64,000 nt of DNA from Rhynchopus sp. YZ270_cl-10 (GCA_964035575.1 OZ037837.1:1736001-1800000), one strand, 5' to 3'. Positions 42,030-54,216 are shown, counted from the stretch's first letter. The notes: a model not told the origin generated them from the sequence alone. Numbers and translations are program-made.

Positions 42030-42872
42030 GGCATACTGTGCAGGCGAGCCGTTTTTAGGCGAGTTTTTCGTTTTCCTGATTTTCAGGAAAAACTCGCCAA
42101 AAACTCGCCCTACTCGCCCATTACTCGCCTATTACTCGCCAAAACTCGCCAAAAACTCGCCAAAACTCGCCTAAACTCGCCAAAAACTCGCCTAAACTCG
42201 CCTAAACTCGCCCACATTTGGGTGCAAATCCTGGTGCACATACGCACCTTGGGGGTGAAAATGTGCACCAGGATGTGAAAATGGAGGGCGGGGGTGACTG
42301 ATGACAACATGCCACTCGAAAACACACAAAAAAATTGAAATTGTGTCACTTGTACGTCTAAAGGCAACCATGTCACGGCAGTGGCTGACAGGCATGTATG
42401 TAAACATTTGCTCCAGGGGAAGATCCAAGCGTGCCATAGATCCCGGGGGACAAGACGTGCTACAATCCGGAGGATGACGAAGACATGAGCCGGGGCTACA
42501 CTCGCTATACAACAATGTCCTCGCCATGCCGGTAAATGGCAACCCTGCAGGCCACCCCTTGGCGGTATTCCACCACGACTACATCGCACCCATCTGTGCA
42601 AACTTCATGGATCCGCAGAAGCTACAGCTGGACTGGTGGTACTGGTTGTGGAAGCCTACAAAGCAAACTGTAGAGGTCTTGTTCAAGTGGAACGAAAAAA
42701 TTTTTCTCTTCAAAACTCAAATTTCCCTCATATTTTCGTGTGTACACTTTTCCCAAGGTAAAATCCCTACCAAAAAAAAAACTCGCCAAAACTCGCCCCC
42801 CAAAAATGGGCGAGTTTTAGGCGAGTTTTTGGCGAGTAGGCGAGTTTTTTTTACTCGCCCGCACAGTATGCC
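42030..42872. mobile_element. MITE with iterated CTCGCC motif
   Basis: 843 bp between TA dinucleotides (42,028-42,029 and 42,873-42,874). Ends GGCATACTGTGC. Both subterminal regions contain many CTCGCC units spaced by A-runs, in inverse orientation left and right. The middle (42,230-42,740) has short frames without recognised family. The first seven bases, GGCATAC, are the same as the ends of the hAT-like transposons next to it, so it may be mobilised by their transposase. Confidence 0.8.
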
Positions 42873-42915
42873 TAGGGGGGGGGTAAAGGAGGGGGTAAGG
42901 GGGGGGGGGGGGGTA

Positions 42916-44104
42916 GGGGGTACGACTCCAGCCATTTTTTGCGCACGGAAAATTCATTTGGCATTATCTGGTCATCTCCAAGGCAACTGCGGGTGAAAAA
43001 CACCCTCAGAGTGGGTCACAGGGGGCCTGTGGGTCGAAAAACGACCCAGAAGCCACCCCAGAATACAAAAAAATGGAAAAAAATAGTGAAAAAACGGCTT
43101 TTTTCACGTTTTGGCCACTTTGGGCAAAATAGCGATTTTTCGAGAAAAAAATCAAAAACCGGGATATTTTTTGACATCACAAAGCCTCCTTTGGCACAAA
43201 TATACCCCAAAAGTGGCCTGTGAGTCCATTCCAACCTGTTTTGGACATATTTGACACTTTTGGAAGTGTTTTTTTGGTGTTTTTAGGTCAAAAAAATGCC
43301 CAAGACGTCCCCAAGACATCCCCAAGACACTTTGCACACCCCCTGTTACGGTCATATTTTTTTCGTTTTTTTTGCCTGAAACCCCCAAAATACCCCTCCC
43401 GGACCCCACATAGTCCCGAATATCCATCACACACCCACTCAGAGTGAGTAGAAGCACCCCAAAAAAAATATTTTTTAAAGCCCTTCAACTTCAACATGGA
43501 TGCTGCCGAAACTGAAGCACAATTTTAGGGCTTTAAAAAATATTTTTTTTGGGGTGCTTCTACTCACTCTGAGTGGGTGTGTGATGGATATTCGGGACTA
43601 TGTGGGGTCCGGGAGGGGTATTTTGGGGGTTTCAGGCAAAAAAACGAAAAAAATATGACCGTAACAGGGGGTGTGCAAAGTGTCTTGGGGATGTCTTGGG
43701 GACGTCTTGGGCATTTTTTTGACCTAAAAACACCAAAAAAACACTTCCAAAAGTGTCAAATATGTCCAAAACAGGTTGGAATGGACTCACAGGCCACTTT
43801 TGGGGTATATTTGTGCCAAAGGAGGCTTTGTGATGTCAAAAAATATCCCGGTTTTTGATTTTTTTCTCGAAAAATCGCTATTTTGCCCAAAGTGGCCAAA
43901 ACGTGAAAAAAGCCGTTTTTTCACTATTTTTTTCCATTTTTTTGTATTCTGGGGTGGCTTCTGGGTCGTTTTTCGACCCACAGGCCCCCTGTGACCCACT
44001 CTGAGGGTGTTTTTCACCCGCAGTTGCCTTGGAGATGGCCAGATAATGCCAAATGAATTTTCCGTGCGTTTGGTCCCAGCCAAAATGGCTGGAGTCGTAT
44101 CCCC
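42916..44104. mobile_element. Foldback hairpin element FB1
   Basis: 1189 bp between TA dinucleotides (42,914-42,915 and 44,105-44,106). It is an almost complete palindrome centred at about 43,505, ends GGGGGTACGACTCC, arms nearly identical, and a loop of about 30 bp around 43,490-43,520. It has no transposase. It belongs with FB2 and FB3, which share the GGGGGT(C/A)CGACTCC terminus but have different arms. Confidence 0.85.
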
Positions 44105-44522
44105 TAGGCATACCTAGAAAGCGAATATGATATTCGGCCTATATTCGGATCCGAATATGCGTATTCGCCCTATATTCGGATCCGAATATAGGCGAATATA
44201 GGCCGAATATGACCCGAATACACGTATCACCAACAGGAATGTATCATATTTTTGAAATAGACCCCACCACGTTCCGCAATTGGCTCGGAAAATCCAAAAA
44301 TGGGGGGGAAGGGGAAAAAAAGAGAAAAAAAAGTCCAAAAAAAAAGAAGAAAGAAAGTCACTTTTGTATTTCGAAGCCCCGCGGGCTTTCCATGAATTTT
44401 CGCCGAAAATTATCGCGTTTAGGTTTGCACAATATATGACGTGCTTCGGTGAATTCTTTTCGGTGCACCCCTACACTATCAACAGGAATTTATCAGTTTA
44501 AACGCTAAAAAAAATATCATCA

Positions 44523-47033
44523 ATGGGCCCAAAAAGCAGAAAGAGGAAGGTCGACGAGACGACCATTGTCTCGAGCAACACGGACGCGAGCGATTCCTCT
44601 TCCACCAGGGCACAAACAAAGAAAAGAGTGAAAAAATCAGCGAAGAAGGCAACGAATAAGCCTTCTACAAAGACTGCAAGCAAGCCACCAGCCAAGAAAG
44701 GCGGCGCGATAGAGAAGACCCCGGCGGAGAAGCGCAAAGAGACCATAGAGTCTCGGAAGAAGCTGAAGGAGGTGTCGGCGGAGGCGAAGGCGGGATCGTC
44801 GGTAACCGCGCAGGGTCGTTTAACCGCGCTGGAGAAGTACGACCGATCAATTGCAGAGTGTTATGAAGTATGTATCGCTAAAAATGTATTAAAAAACCGG
44901 TCAGTATAGAACAAAATGAGGGGCCACACTGCTACGGCGGCGCTAAAGTGACTAGGGTGAATACAAAGTAATAAAAAATAAAAAAAATGTAACAAATAAC
45001 AAAAAAATCTCAGGTAATGGAGGTTGATGAGCTCCCCTTCGAGGAAAAGGCAGCAGCGAAGAAAACAGGGCGAAAGGGAGACGACACAGTTCTTTTTTGT
45101 GTACATTGCCGTGGAGTGGTGCAACACGGTGAAAGTAGTACCGCCAAGGTACACGTCCAAAGCGACCGCCACAAAAATAATGAGCGTAGGGAGAAGAAGA
45201 AGAAGAAGAAGGCTGCAGCTCCAGTTGGTGACACGAAGGAGAAGCGGCAGCAGGTGTTGACGCCGGTGATGGGGTTGGCGGCGTTTGTCACAACATGGGC
45301 ATTGGCTGTGCTGGTCTGCGGACTCACAGAACGCCAAGCCGACATTATGTCGCTGCCAGTGCGTCCCCTCTTCGGAGAGGACTTCCCAACCGGGAAAACG
45401 GTCCTGGGCCGCTCCACGAAGTTCGTGAAGGAGATCGAGGGTGTGCTACTGAAGTTGGTTGAAGGGAAACCAATCCCTCTCGGGATAGATGGATCGGGTA
45501 TGCTAATAAACAAATGACCACTATCCCAAAATTTTTATTGCAGGACAGAGACATCTGGGTTTTTCGACATTGTGCATTGTAGCGTTCGTTGCAGGCCAAG
45601 CCCTCCTCATTCATATGGACGTAAAAGATACTGGAGAAGTCCACTGTGGTCGAGATGTGAAGGATGCTATCAACACAGCTCGAAAAAAATTTAATATCGC
45701 GCATTCTCCCGTGGTTGCTGATTATGGATCGATAAATGTGGTAGGGTTGTCTGACGAGGAAGCCAGTTGGTGTTTTGGCCACGTGACAAATTCGGCACTG
45801 AAAGCACACGTAAAAATTAACTACCAGCTGTCATATGTTTTTTGTACAGCGTTTAGTCAGCTTTTCTCTTGTAAAAGCCGACGAGTGCGCTGGCTCAATT
45901 TCCAGGAATCTTCTGTCAGCAACGCGCGTGAGTCGGCGGCGGACACACAAGACACCAGGATTCGTTTGAAAGTCGCTGTGGAGAAAAAAAGTGTCAGGGG
46001 CATGCAACGTTTGCTTCCGGGGCCGAAAATAGATGATATTGAAGAGCTTCTGGCCAAAGCAAAGGAGGTGTTGAGCGAAACGATCGATGTTGACGTTGAG
46101 AATGTTGATACGGCATCGCCGAAGACACCATCACTCACCAGCGACACCCGGTGGTTAGCCATGGCCGACCTTGCTATACACATTAGAGACAGACATCAAC
46201 CCCTGGTATCTTTCCTCGATAGTGAAATGGGGAGAAAGAAAAAGAACCAGTCTCTCCTCTCCCTCGTTGAACTTGTCAAAACGGACAGGTGGCAGGATCA
46301 TGTACGCGAAGTGTCGGCATTTGCAAACGATATCGAACCTCTTCTTCCATTCCTCAGAAAGGTGCAAAATCCCGGCACCAAAATTGCAGCGAGCTGGTGG
46401 TTTCCAGAGATTCAGAGGGTACTCACCAACAGCGACTACTCTGCGAATATGCGCGAGTGTTTATCAGCAGCATGGGCCGAGTACAAGTCGAGAGACCGGT
46501 TTGAGAAGTTAATATTCTTTGACTGCAATGTCATCCTCTCCGGGGACTATGATGATGATGACCTGCCGACAGGGGAGCCACAGTGTCAGGACGCAGAGAT
46601 GCAGAAATGGGGTGCTATTTTCTATGCTTTGCGCGAACCGACCGTGTGGAACGAATTCATCCTGTACCTCAACGCCGAAGCCCTTTTGTTTCAGGATGTT
46701 ACTGACCTGTTCGAGTTCTGGAGTCCAAGAGGCAGTGGAGGGTTACGCTTCCCGAATTTAGCGCCACACGTCCATGGATGGCTTTCAACCCCGATCAGCG
46801 TAACCTCAGTTGATGGATTATTTTCTTCCTTAAGTGCAATGAAAAATAAACGCTCCTCGAATTTATCTAAGGAAAAGTTTATTGAGAAGCTGATGCTGCG
46901 GAAGAACGGCAAGCTCCTTGGATTGCTTCAGGACAAGAAGGGGCTCCTCGGCGAGGCGGTGGAGCAGTCGGAATCGTCAGATTCCGACTGTGAGCCTCTC
47001 GCCGAGGAGCTCGAGATGATACCAGTGTTCTAA
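44523..47033 (+). CDS. hAT-like transposase, three exons (left copy)
   Basis: Exons 44,523-44,867, 45,014-45,497 and 45,544-47,033 give 772 residues. Introns are 146 bp (phase 0, ends in TCTCAG) and 46 bp (phase 1, with TGCTAATAA as a likely branch site, ends TTGCAG). Exon 1 is Lys/Ser/Thr-rich. Exon 2 starts VMEVDELPF and carries a BED-like finger (CVHC...HVQSDRH) and an Ala/Lys-rich stretch. Exon 3 has VVADYGSINVVGL, CFGHVTNSALKAH, a TRWLAMAD block, and the C-terminal dimerisation motif TSVDGLFSSLSAMKNKRSSN. These fit the hAT RNase H-like fold. No stop or frame break is visible. Confidence 0.85.
44907..44970 (+). ncRNA. Conserved UNCG-hairpin segment inside transposase intron 1
   Basis: Matches 17,681-17,740 (ATAGAACAAAA, GGCCACACTGCT, GCGCTAAAG, GTGAA). 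The hairpin CTGC-TACG-GCGG at 44,929-44,940 replaces CTGC-TTCG-GCAG: loop and stem both change but a UNCG loop and pairing are kept. The same segment is mirrored at 51,381-51,444. It may be an RNA element captured in the intron. Confidence 0.4.
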
Positions 47034-47570
47034 ATGCTGGTATCATCTCGAGCTGCTTTTTCATGAGCAAACAAAAAAAAAAAACAAAAAAAAACCCCTC
47101 TTTGTTTGCACTACTCCTACTACTACTTCAATCTTAAGTCCACACCCACGTGGCGGACGCTTTGGCATGCGTCTGTAAGGACAGCCTTGATACTTTCTGT
47201 ATTGCCTCTTTTCCATCAACAGTGCTTTTTGTGCTTTCAACTTCTCTTGTTTTTGCAAAGACACCGATCATCAAAAGACCCCCACACCCACCCCCCAATA
47301 CACGCGTTTCGCTACCTCATGTCCCCACCCACCCCCATCCAAACTCACTCACACCCTTTCTGCAGTCTAGATTCTGTGTATTCGGATCCGAATATAGGGC
47401 GAATATGATATTCGGCCTATATTCGGATCCGAATATAGGCCGAATATGCATATTCGGCCTATATTCGGATCCGAATACGATATTCGGATCCGAATATAGG
47501 CCGAATATGGCCCAAGAATTTTGGATCCGAATATAGGCCGAATATCATATTCGCTTTCTAGGTATGCCTA

Positions 47571-47591
47571 GGGGGGGGGGGGGGGGGGGGG
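47571..47591. repeat. G21 tract between hAT-like copy and FB2
   Basis: Pure run of 21 G bounded by TA on both sides. Similar runs occur at 30,860-30,878, 42,899-42,913, 52,247-52,263, about 56,003-56,019 and 56,838-56,851. They are hot spots for insertion and also for sequencing error. Confidence 0.9.
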
Positions 47592-47593
47592 TA

Positions 47594-48779
47594 GGGGGTC
47601 CGACTCCCTAGTAAAATTTTGTCCGGTTTTTAATTTTTTCAACATTAGGCCATTTCCCGGGCACCCCCGGGTGAATCCTGCCCCCAAAATAGGGTTTCTG
47701 GGCCCTGTGGGGCTAAATTCACCCTCTAGGTACCCCAAAATATGAAAAAAATTGAAAAATATGGTGAAAAATCGGGTTTTTGGCCTTTTGGGCACTATGG
47801 CCAGTTTTGACTAAATTTCCAAAAAAAAATCAAAAAAAGCCCCAAAAATAGACGAAAAAAGGAGTCTCTGGCCACAATTTCGGCCCAAAAATGTGTTTTG
47901 AGTCCATTGCAAACGGTTTTTCGCCTTTTTGCCACTTTTTTTGACGATTTTTTGGTGTTTTTAGGTGCAAAAACAACCCCAGAACAACCCCAGAACAACC
48001 CCAGAACACTTTTTCACCACATTCTGGATCAATATCTAGTCGAACTTTTTGCTGAAAACCGCCGAAAAACCACCCCTGTAAGTCAGATTATACCGAATGG
48101 TGCTCCAATTCCCACAATAACACCCAAATCTACGTCAGAAAATAGGGGGAAAAAAACACACTTTTTTCAAAAAGGTCGTCAGGCAGGTTCCATAATGAGC
48201 TTTTTGAAAAAAGTGTGTTTTTTTCCCCCTATTTTCTGACGTAGATTTGGGTGTTATTGTGGGAATTGGAGCACCATTCGGTATAATCTGACTTACAGGG
48301 GTGGTTTTTCGGCGGTTTTCAGCAAAAAGTTCGACTAGATATTGATCCAGAATGTGGTGAAAAAGTGTTCTGGGGTTGTTCTGGGGTTGTTTTTGCACCT
48401 AAAAACACCAAAAAATCGTCAAAAAAAGTGGCAAAAAGGCGAAAAACCGTTTGCAATGGACTCAAAACACATTTTTGGGCCGAAATTGTGGCCAGAGACT
48501 CCTTTTTTCGTCTATTTTTGGGGCTTTTTTTGATTTTTTTTTGGAAATTTAGTCAAAACTGGCCATAGTGCCCAAAAGGCCAAAAACCCGATTTTTTACC
48601 ATATTTTTCAATTTTTTTCATATTTTGGGGTACCTAGAGGGTGAATTTAGCCCCACAGGGCCCAGAAACCCTATTTTGGGGGCAGGATTCACCCGGGGGT
48701 GCCCGGGAAATGGCCTAATGTTGAAAAAAATAAAAACCGGACAAAATTCCTTAAGGAATTCCTTAAGAGTCGGACCCCC
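47594..48779. mobile_element. Foldback hairpin element FB2
   Basis: 1186 bp between TA dinucleotides (47,592-47,593 and 48,780-48,781), centred at about 48,187. Ends GGGGGTCCGACTCC. The right end differs from the left by a small insertion (CCTTAAGGAATTCC). Its outer arms are shared with FB3 at 56,036-56,833. It lies exactly between the two mirror-image hAT-like transposons. Confidence 0.85.
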
Positions 48780-48781
48780 TA

Positions 48782-51700
48782 GGCATACCTAGAAAGCGAA
48801 TATGATATTCGGCCTATATTCGGATCCAAAATTCTTGGGCCATATTCGGCCTATATTCGGATCCGAATATCGTATTCGGATCCGAATATAGGCCGAATAT
48901 GCATATTCGGCCTATATTCGGATCCGAATATAGGCCGAATATCATATTCGCCCTATATTCGGATCCGAATACACAGAATCTAGACTGCAGAAAGGGTGTG
49001 AGTGAGTTTGGATGGGGGTGGGTGGGGACATGAGGTAGCGAAACGCGTGTATTGGGGGGTGGGTGTGGGGGTCTTTTGATGATCGGTGTCTTTGCAAAAA
49101 CAAGAGAAGTTGAAAGCACAAAAAGCACTGTTGATGGAAAAGAGGCAATACAGAAAGTATCAAGGCTGTCCTTACAGACGCATGCCAAAGCGTCCGCCAC
49201 GTGGGTGTGGACTTAAGATTGAAGTAGTAGTAGGAGTAGTGCAAACAAAGAGGGGTTTTTTTTTGTTTTTTTTTTTTTGTTTGCTCATGAAAAAGCAGCT
49301 CGAGATGATACCAGCATTTAGAACACTGGTATCATCTCGAGCTCCTCGGCGAGAGGCTCACAGTCGGAATCTGACGATTCCGACTGCTCCACCGCCTCGC
49401 CGAGGAGCCCCTTCTTGTCCTGAAGCAATCCAAGGAGCTTGCCGTTCTTCCGCAGCATCAGCTTCTCAATAAACTTTTCCTTAGATAAATTCGAGGAGCG
49501 TTTATTTTTCATTGCACTTAAGGAAGAAAATAATCCATCAACTGAGGTTACGCTGATCGGGGTTGAAAGCCATCCATGGACGTGTGGCGCTAAATTCGGG
49601 AAGCGTAACCCTCCACTGCCTCTTGGACTCCAGAACTCGAACAGGTCAGTAACATCCTGAAACAAAAGGGCTTCGGCGTTGAGGTACAGGATGAATTCGT
49701 TCCACACGGTCGGTTCGCGCAAAGCATAGAAAATAGCACCCCATTTCTGCATCTCTGCGTCCTGACACTGTGGCTCCCCTGTCGGCAGGTCATCATCATC
49801 ATAGTCCCCGGAGAGGATGACATTGCAGTCAAAGAATATTAACTTCTCAAACCGGTCTCTCGACTTGTACTCGGCCCATGCTGCTGATAAACACTCGCGC
49901 ATATTCGCAGAGTAGTCGCTGTTGGTGAGTACCCTCTGAATCTCTGGAAACCACCAGCTCGCTGCAATTTTGGTGCCGGGATTTTGCACCTTTCTGAGGA
50001 ATGGAAGAAGAGGTTCGATATCGTTTGCAAATGCCGACACTTCGCGTACATGATCCTGCCACCTGTCCGTTTTGACAAGTTCAACGAGGGAGAGGAGAGA
50101 CTGGTTCTTTTTCTTTCTCCCCATTTCACTATCGAGGAAAGATACCAGGGGTTGATGTCTGTCTCTAATGTGTATAGCAAGGTCGGCCATGGCTAACCAC
50201 CGGGTGTCGCTGGTGAGTGATGGTGTCTTCGGCGATGCCGTATCAACATTCTCAACGTCAACATCGATCGTTTCGCTCAACACCTCCTTTGCTTTGGCCA
50301 GAAGCTCTTCAATATCATCTATTTTCGGCCCCGGAAGCAAACGTTGCATGCCCCTGACACTTTTTTTCTCCACAGCGACTTTCAAACGAATCCTGGTGTC
50401 TTGTGTGTCCGCCGCCGACTCACGCGCGTTGCTGACAGAAGATTCCTGGAAATTGAGCCAGCGCACTCGTCGGCTTTTACAAGAGAAAAGCTGACTAAAC
50501 GCTGTACAAAAAACATATGACAGCTGGTAGTTAATTTTTACGTGTGCTTTCAGTGCCGAATTTGTCACGTGGCCAAAACACCAACTGGCTTCCTCGTCAG
50601 ACAACCCTACCACATTTATCGATCCATAATCAGCAACCACGGGAGAATGCGCGATATTAAATTTTTTTCGAGCTGTGTTGATAGCATCCTTCACATCTCG
50701 ACCACAGTGGACTTCTCCAGTATCTTTTACGTCCATATGAATGAGGAGGGCTTGGCCTGCAACGAACGCTACAATGCACAATGTCGAAAAACCCAGGTGT
50801 CTCTGTCCTGCAATAAAAATTTTGGGATAGTGGTCATTTGTTTATTAGCATACCCGATCCATCTATCCCGAGAGGGATTGGTTTCCCTTCAACCAACTTC
50901 AGTAGCACACCCTCGATCTCCTTCACGAACTTCGTGGAGCGGCCCAGGACCGTTTTCCCGGTTGGGAAGTCCTCTCCGAAGAGGGGACGCACTGGCAGCG
51001 ACATAATGTCGGCTTGGCGTTCTGTGAGTCCGCAGACCAGCACAGCCAATGCCCATGTTGTGACAAACGCCGCCAACCCCATCACCGGCGTCAACACCTG
51101 CTGCCGCTTCTCCTTCGTGTCACCAACTGGAGCTGCAGCCTTCTTCTTCTTCTTCTTCTCCCTACGCTCATTATTTTTGTGGCGGTCGCTTTGGACGTGT
51201 ACCTTGGCGGTACTACTTTCACCGTGTTGCACCACTCCACGGCAATGTACACAAAAAAGAACTGTGTCGTCTCCCTTTCGCCCTGTTTTCTTCGCTGCTG
51301 CCTTTTCCTCGAAGGGGAGCTCATCAACCTCCATTACCTGAGATTTTTTTGTTATTTGTTACATTTTTTTTATTTTTTATTACTTTGTATTCACCCTAGT
51401 CACTTTAGCGCCGCCGTAGCAGTGTGGCCCCTCATTTTGTTCTATACTGACCGGTTTTTTAATACATTTTTAGCGATACATACTTCATAACACTCTGCAA
51501 TTGATCGGTCGTACTTCTCCAGCGCGGTTAAACGACCCTGCGCGGTTACCGACGATCCCGCCTTCGCCTCCGCCGACACCTCCTTCAGCTTCTTCCGAGA
51601 CTCTATGGTCTCTTTGCGCTTCTCCGCCGGGGTCTTCTCTATCGCGCCGCCTTTCTTGGCTGGTGGCTTGCTTGCAGTCTTTGTAGAAGGCTTATTCGTT

Positions 51701-52244
51701 GCCTTCTTCGCTGATTTTTTCACTCTTTTCTTTGTTTGTGCCCTGGTGGAAGAGGAATCGCTCGCGTCCGTGTTGCTCGAGACAATGGTCGTCTCGTCGA
51801 CCTTCCTCTTTCTGCTTTTTGGGCCCATTGATGATATTTTTTTTAGCGTTTAAACTGATAAATTCCTGTTGATAGTGTAGGGGTGCACCGAAAAGAATTC
51901 ACCGAAGCACGTCATATATTGTGCAAACCTAAACGCGATAATTTTCGGCGAAAATTCATGGAAAGCCCGCGGGGCTTCGAAATACAAAAGTGACTTTCTT
52001 TCTTCTTTTTTTTTGGACTTTTTTTTCTCTTTTTTTCCCCTTCCCCCCCATTTTTGGATTTTCCGAGCCAATTGCGGAACGTGGTGGGGTCTATTTCAAA
52101 AATATGATACATTCCTGTTGGTGATACGTGTATTCGGGTCATATTCGGCCTATATTCGCCTATATTCGGATCCGAATATAGGGCGAATACGCATATTCGG
52201 ATCCGAATATAGGCCGAATATCATATTCGCTTTCTAGGTATGCC
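48782..52244 (-). mobile_element. hAT-like transposon, right copy (mirror image)
   Basis: 3463 bp between TA dinucleotides (48,780-48,781 and 52,245-52,246), nearly identical to 44,107-47,568 in inverse orientation. I noted one clear substitution: 45,553 reads T where the mirror base at 50,798 reads G on the plus strand (CAT versus CAC, both His). With FB2 between them the two copies form a symmetric 8.1-kb block with its own TIRs and TA flanks. Confidence 0.85.
49318..51828 (-). CDS. hAT-like transposase, three exons (right copy)
   Basis: Exons, in transcription order, are 51,828-51,484, 51,337-50,854 and 50,807-49,318, encoding the same 772 residues as the left copy, with the same two introns. 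All motifs of the left copy are unchanged (BED-like finger, CFGHVTNSALKAH, C-terminal SLSAMKNKRSSN). Two intact, convergently arranged genes suggest a very recent duplication, or an assembly fold-back if the palindrome is not real. Confidence 0.85.
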
Positions 52245-53477
52245 TAGGGGGGGGGGGGGGGGGTATCACGACGGACTAGTTATGGCCATGACAGGTGATA
52301 TGACAGGTGGTGTTACTAGTTATAAATATGACAGGTGATAATTGAATATTACTAGTCATATGACAGGTGGTACCTGTAAAATGACAGGTGCACCTGTCAT
52401 TTTGACAGGTGCACCTGTCAAATGACAGGTGGTACCTGTCAAAATGACAGGTACCACCTGTCATATGACAGGTGTTTTTGCCGGTGGCTATTGCCTCCCA
52501 GGGAAAGGGACTCTCGAATTTTTTTTTTTGCCCCCTTTTAGGGCGAATTTCGACGATTTGAGGCCATTAAAAGCAAAATTTGACACTTTTGAGCATCTAT
52601 GGGGGTCTAAAACGCGATTTTGCGCACCACGATTTTTCGTGGGATTTACGAAAGACAAGTCAATTTTTGACCCCAAAAAAATTCACAAAATTGCCCTCGG
52701 TGGTCCTCACCCCCACATGTCCTCAATACTGGGCGAAAAAATGCAAAAAAACGCAAAAATCGGGTGTTTTAATCTGGGTGCACCAAATACACGGGAGTGC
52801 GGTACTAAGCCATAATCAGTTTTTCCGCGCTGAAGAATCCGATGAAGAATTCTTCAAAAAAAAAAAAAGGTACAAATAAAAAAATTGAAGAGGTGGGCTG
52901 GGGCCCGAAGGGTCGCCCACCTCTTTCATCTTCCTCCCAGCCTCCTCGCCCGAGCCATCTGCCGACTATTTCCTTCCGTTGCAACCCGACCTCGGAGATG
53001 ACAAGGAGTGGGGAGAAGCTCCTGGTGGATCCGGTGAAGCCGGGGACAAGCAGAGAGGAGATGAAGACGCAACTGAAGAAGGAGTACGGGATAATGCGAG
53101 TTTGTGCGACTCGCCTTCTGACCCCCTGTTTCGTCTTGCGAAGATGAGCGGGCATTTTCGTGATTGAAGTTGGTGAAGACACGTCTCCGCTCACAAGTTG
53201 TCGACGAACCCCTTGCTGCACTTTTGCATGCCAAGAACCATCCCGAGGGTACCTCAGTGAGGAGGTGTCCGCAGAGATTCTGCATCTCTTTGAATATCAT
53301 AAAGATCCACCCCACCCACCACCGTGCGAAAGCTCAGAACTTCCGGCGCGCTACGCGCGCCGGGCTCGGGACGTATTTACCTTTTATGCACAAAATCACT
53401 ATTCTTCATCAAAAATCCCGCTGCATTTTTTACAATGTACCCTAATTTTTTTCCGATCCAAAAAAATGGAAAAAGCC

Positions 53478-54160
53478 CGGGTGCCCGCCCACCCCTGCAA
53501 AAATCGACTTGTACAGCCATTGCTTTGGTGTGGGCTTGTTCACACCGGGCAGAGTGCGAGTTATTCTCAGCAACACGGCCCCGGCCCCCCAGATTTTTCC
53601 CGTAAGAAAACCACCTGCGCGAACCATAGGCATTTTTTGTCCTCCCTCAAGTGCTCCCTCGAACCTGGCGGGAGGGAGGGAAATAGCTATTTACTGACGC
53701 AGTGGTGGGTTTGTATGTCCAATGATGTTCTCGTACCTGGAGAGTGGACCGAGTGCGAGGTATGTTTTTAACCCCCGGTTTTCACCACCCCCGCTCCCCC
53801 TTTTCGACATTTTCCCGCTCTGGATGTACGTCTCGCCTCCGGATGTAAATTGAAGCTATTTTTTCCCGCCCAAATTAGCGACTCAGGATTTGTGCACCTC
53901 TATCTATCTCTTGTTGGGTGTCCACCCCGGTACAGCCGGTCATGTACCAAGGTACACTGTTCACGAGAGGGTTTTGTATTTCAAGTCAACTTTTTCTTTT
54001 TGTTCTAAATGTCACTTTTGTCCTCAATTTCTCTTAACAGGTACCCGAACCGACGACCCTTCATTGTGACAGCGAAGCAGTGCCGACGGACGAGCTGGTG
54101 CAAATATTTCAAAATCAGGTGGCGACCGAGACCACCCTAATGAAAAAGTCGGGTTTATAA
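53478..54160 (+). CDS. Possible spliced gene remnant inside the ATGACAGGTG element
   Basis: An open segment ending YLLTQWWVCMSNDVLVPGEW then TECE meets a GTATGT donor at 53,760. A pyrimidine-rich tract and CTCTTAACAG acceptor end at 54,040, and the same frame resumes VPEPTTLHCDSEAVPTDELV, QIFQNQV, to a stop at 54,160. The 281-bp intron and phase 0 are plausible. Upstream exon limits are not resolved (the frame is open from 53,160; another coding-like piece, EMKTQLKKEYGIMRVCATRL, lies at about 53,057-53,116). No family is recognised; a transposase remnant is possible. Confidence 0.3.
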
Positions 54161-54216
54161 ACCAACTTTTCCATTAACCCACCCCATAGACCACCCTAAT
54201 TATTATGAAACTCTTA

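Larger units (their letters stand above)
44107..47568 (+). mobile_element. hAT-like transposon, left copy (TA-flanked)
   Basis: 3462 bp between TA dinucleotides (44,105-44,106 and 47,569-47,570). Ends GGCATACCTAGAAAGCGAAT with subterminal iterated ATTCGGATCCGAATA and ATTCGGCCTAT. It contains one three-exon transposase gene. It is the mirror image of 48,782-52,244 about position 48,175.5. The TA flanks, rather than an 8-bp duplication, are unexpected for hAT. Confidence 0.85.

Noticed and set aside
52842-53300. N-terminal exons of the gene in the ATGACAGGTG element
   Set aside because: Several overlapping short frames (such as the one with KLLVDPVKPGTSREEMKTQL) look coding-like, but splice joins are ambiguous and no family is recognised, so no model was built.
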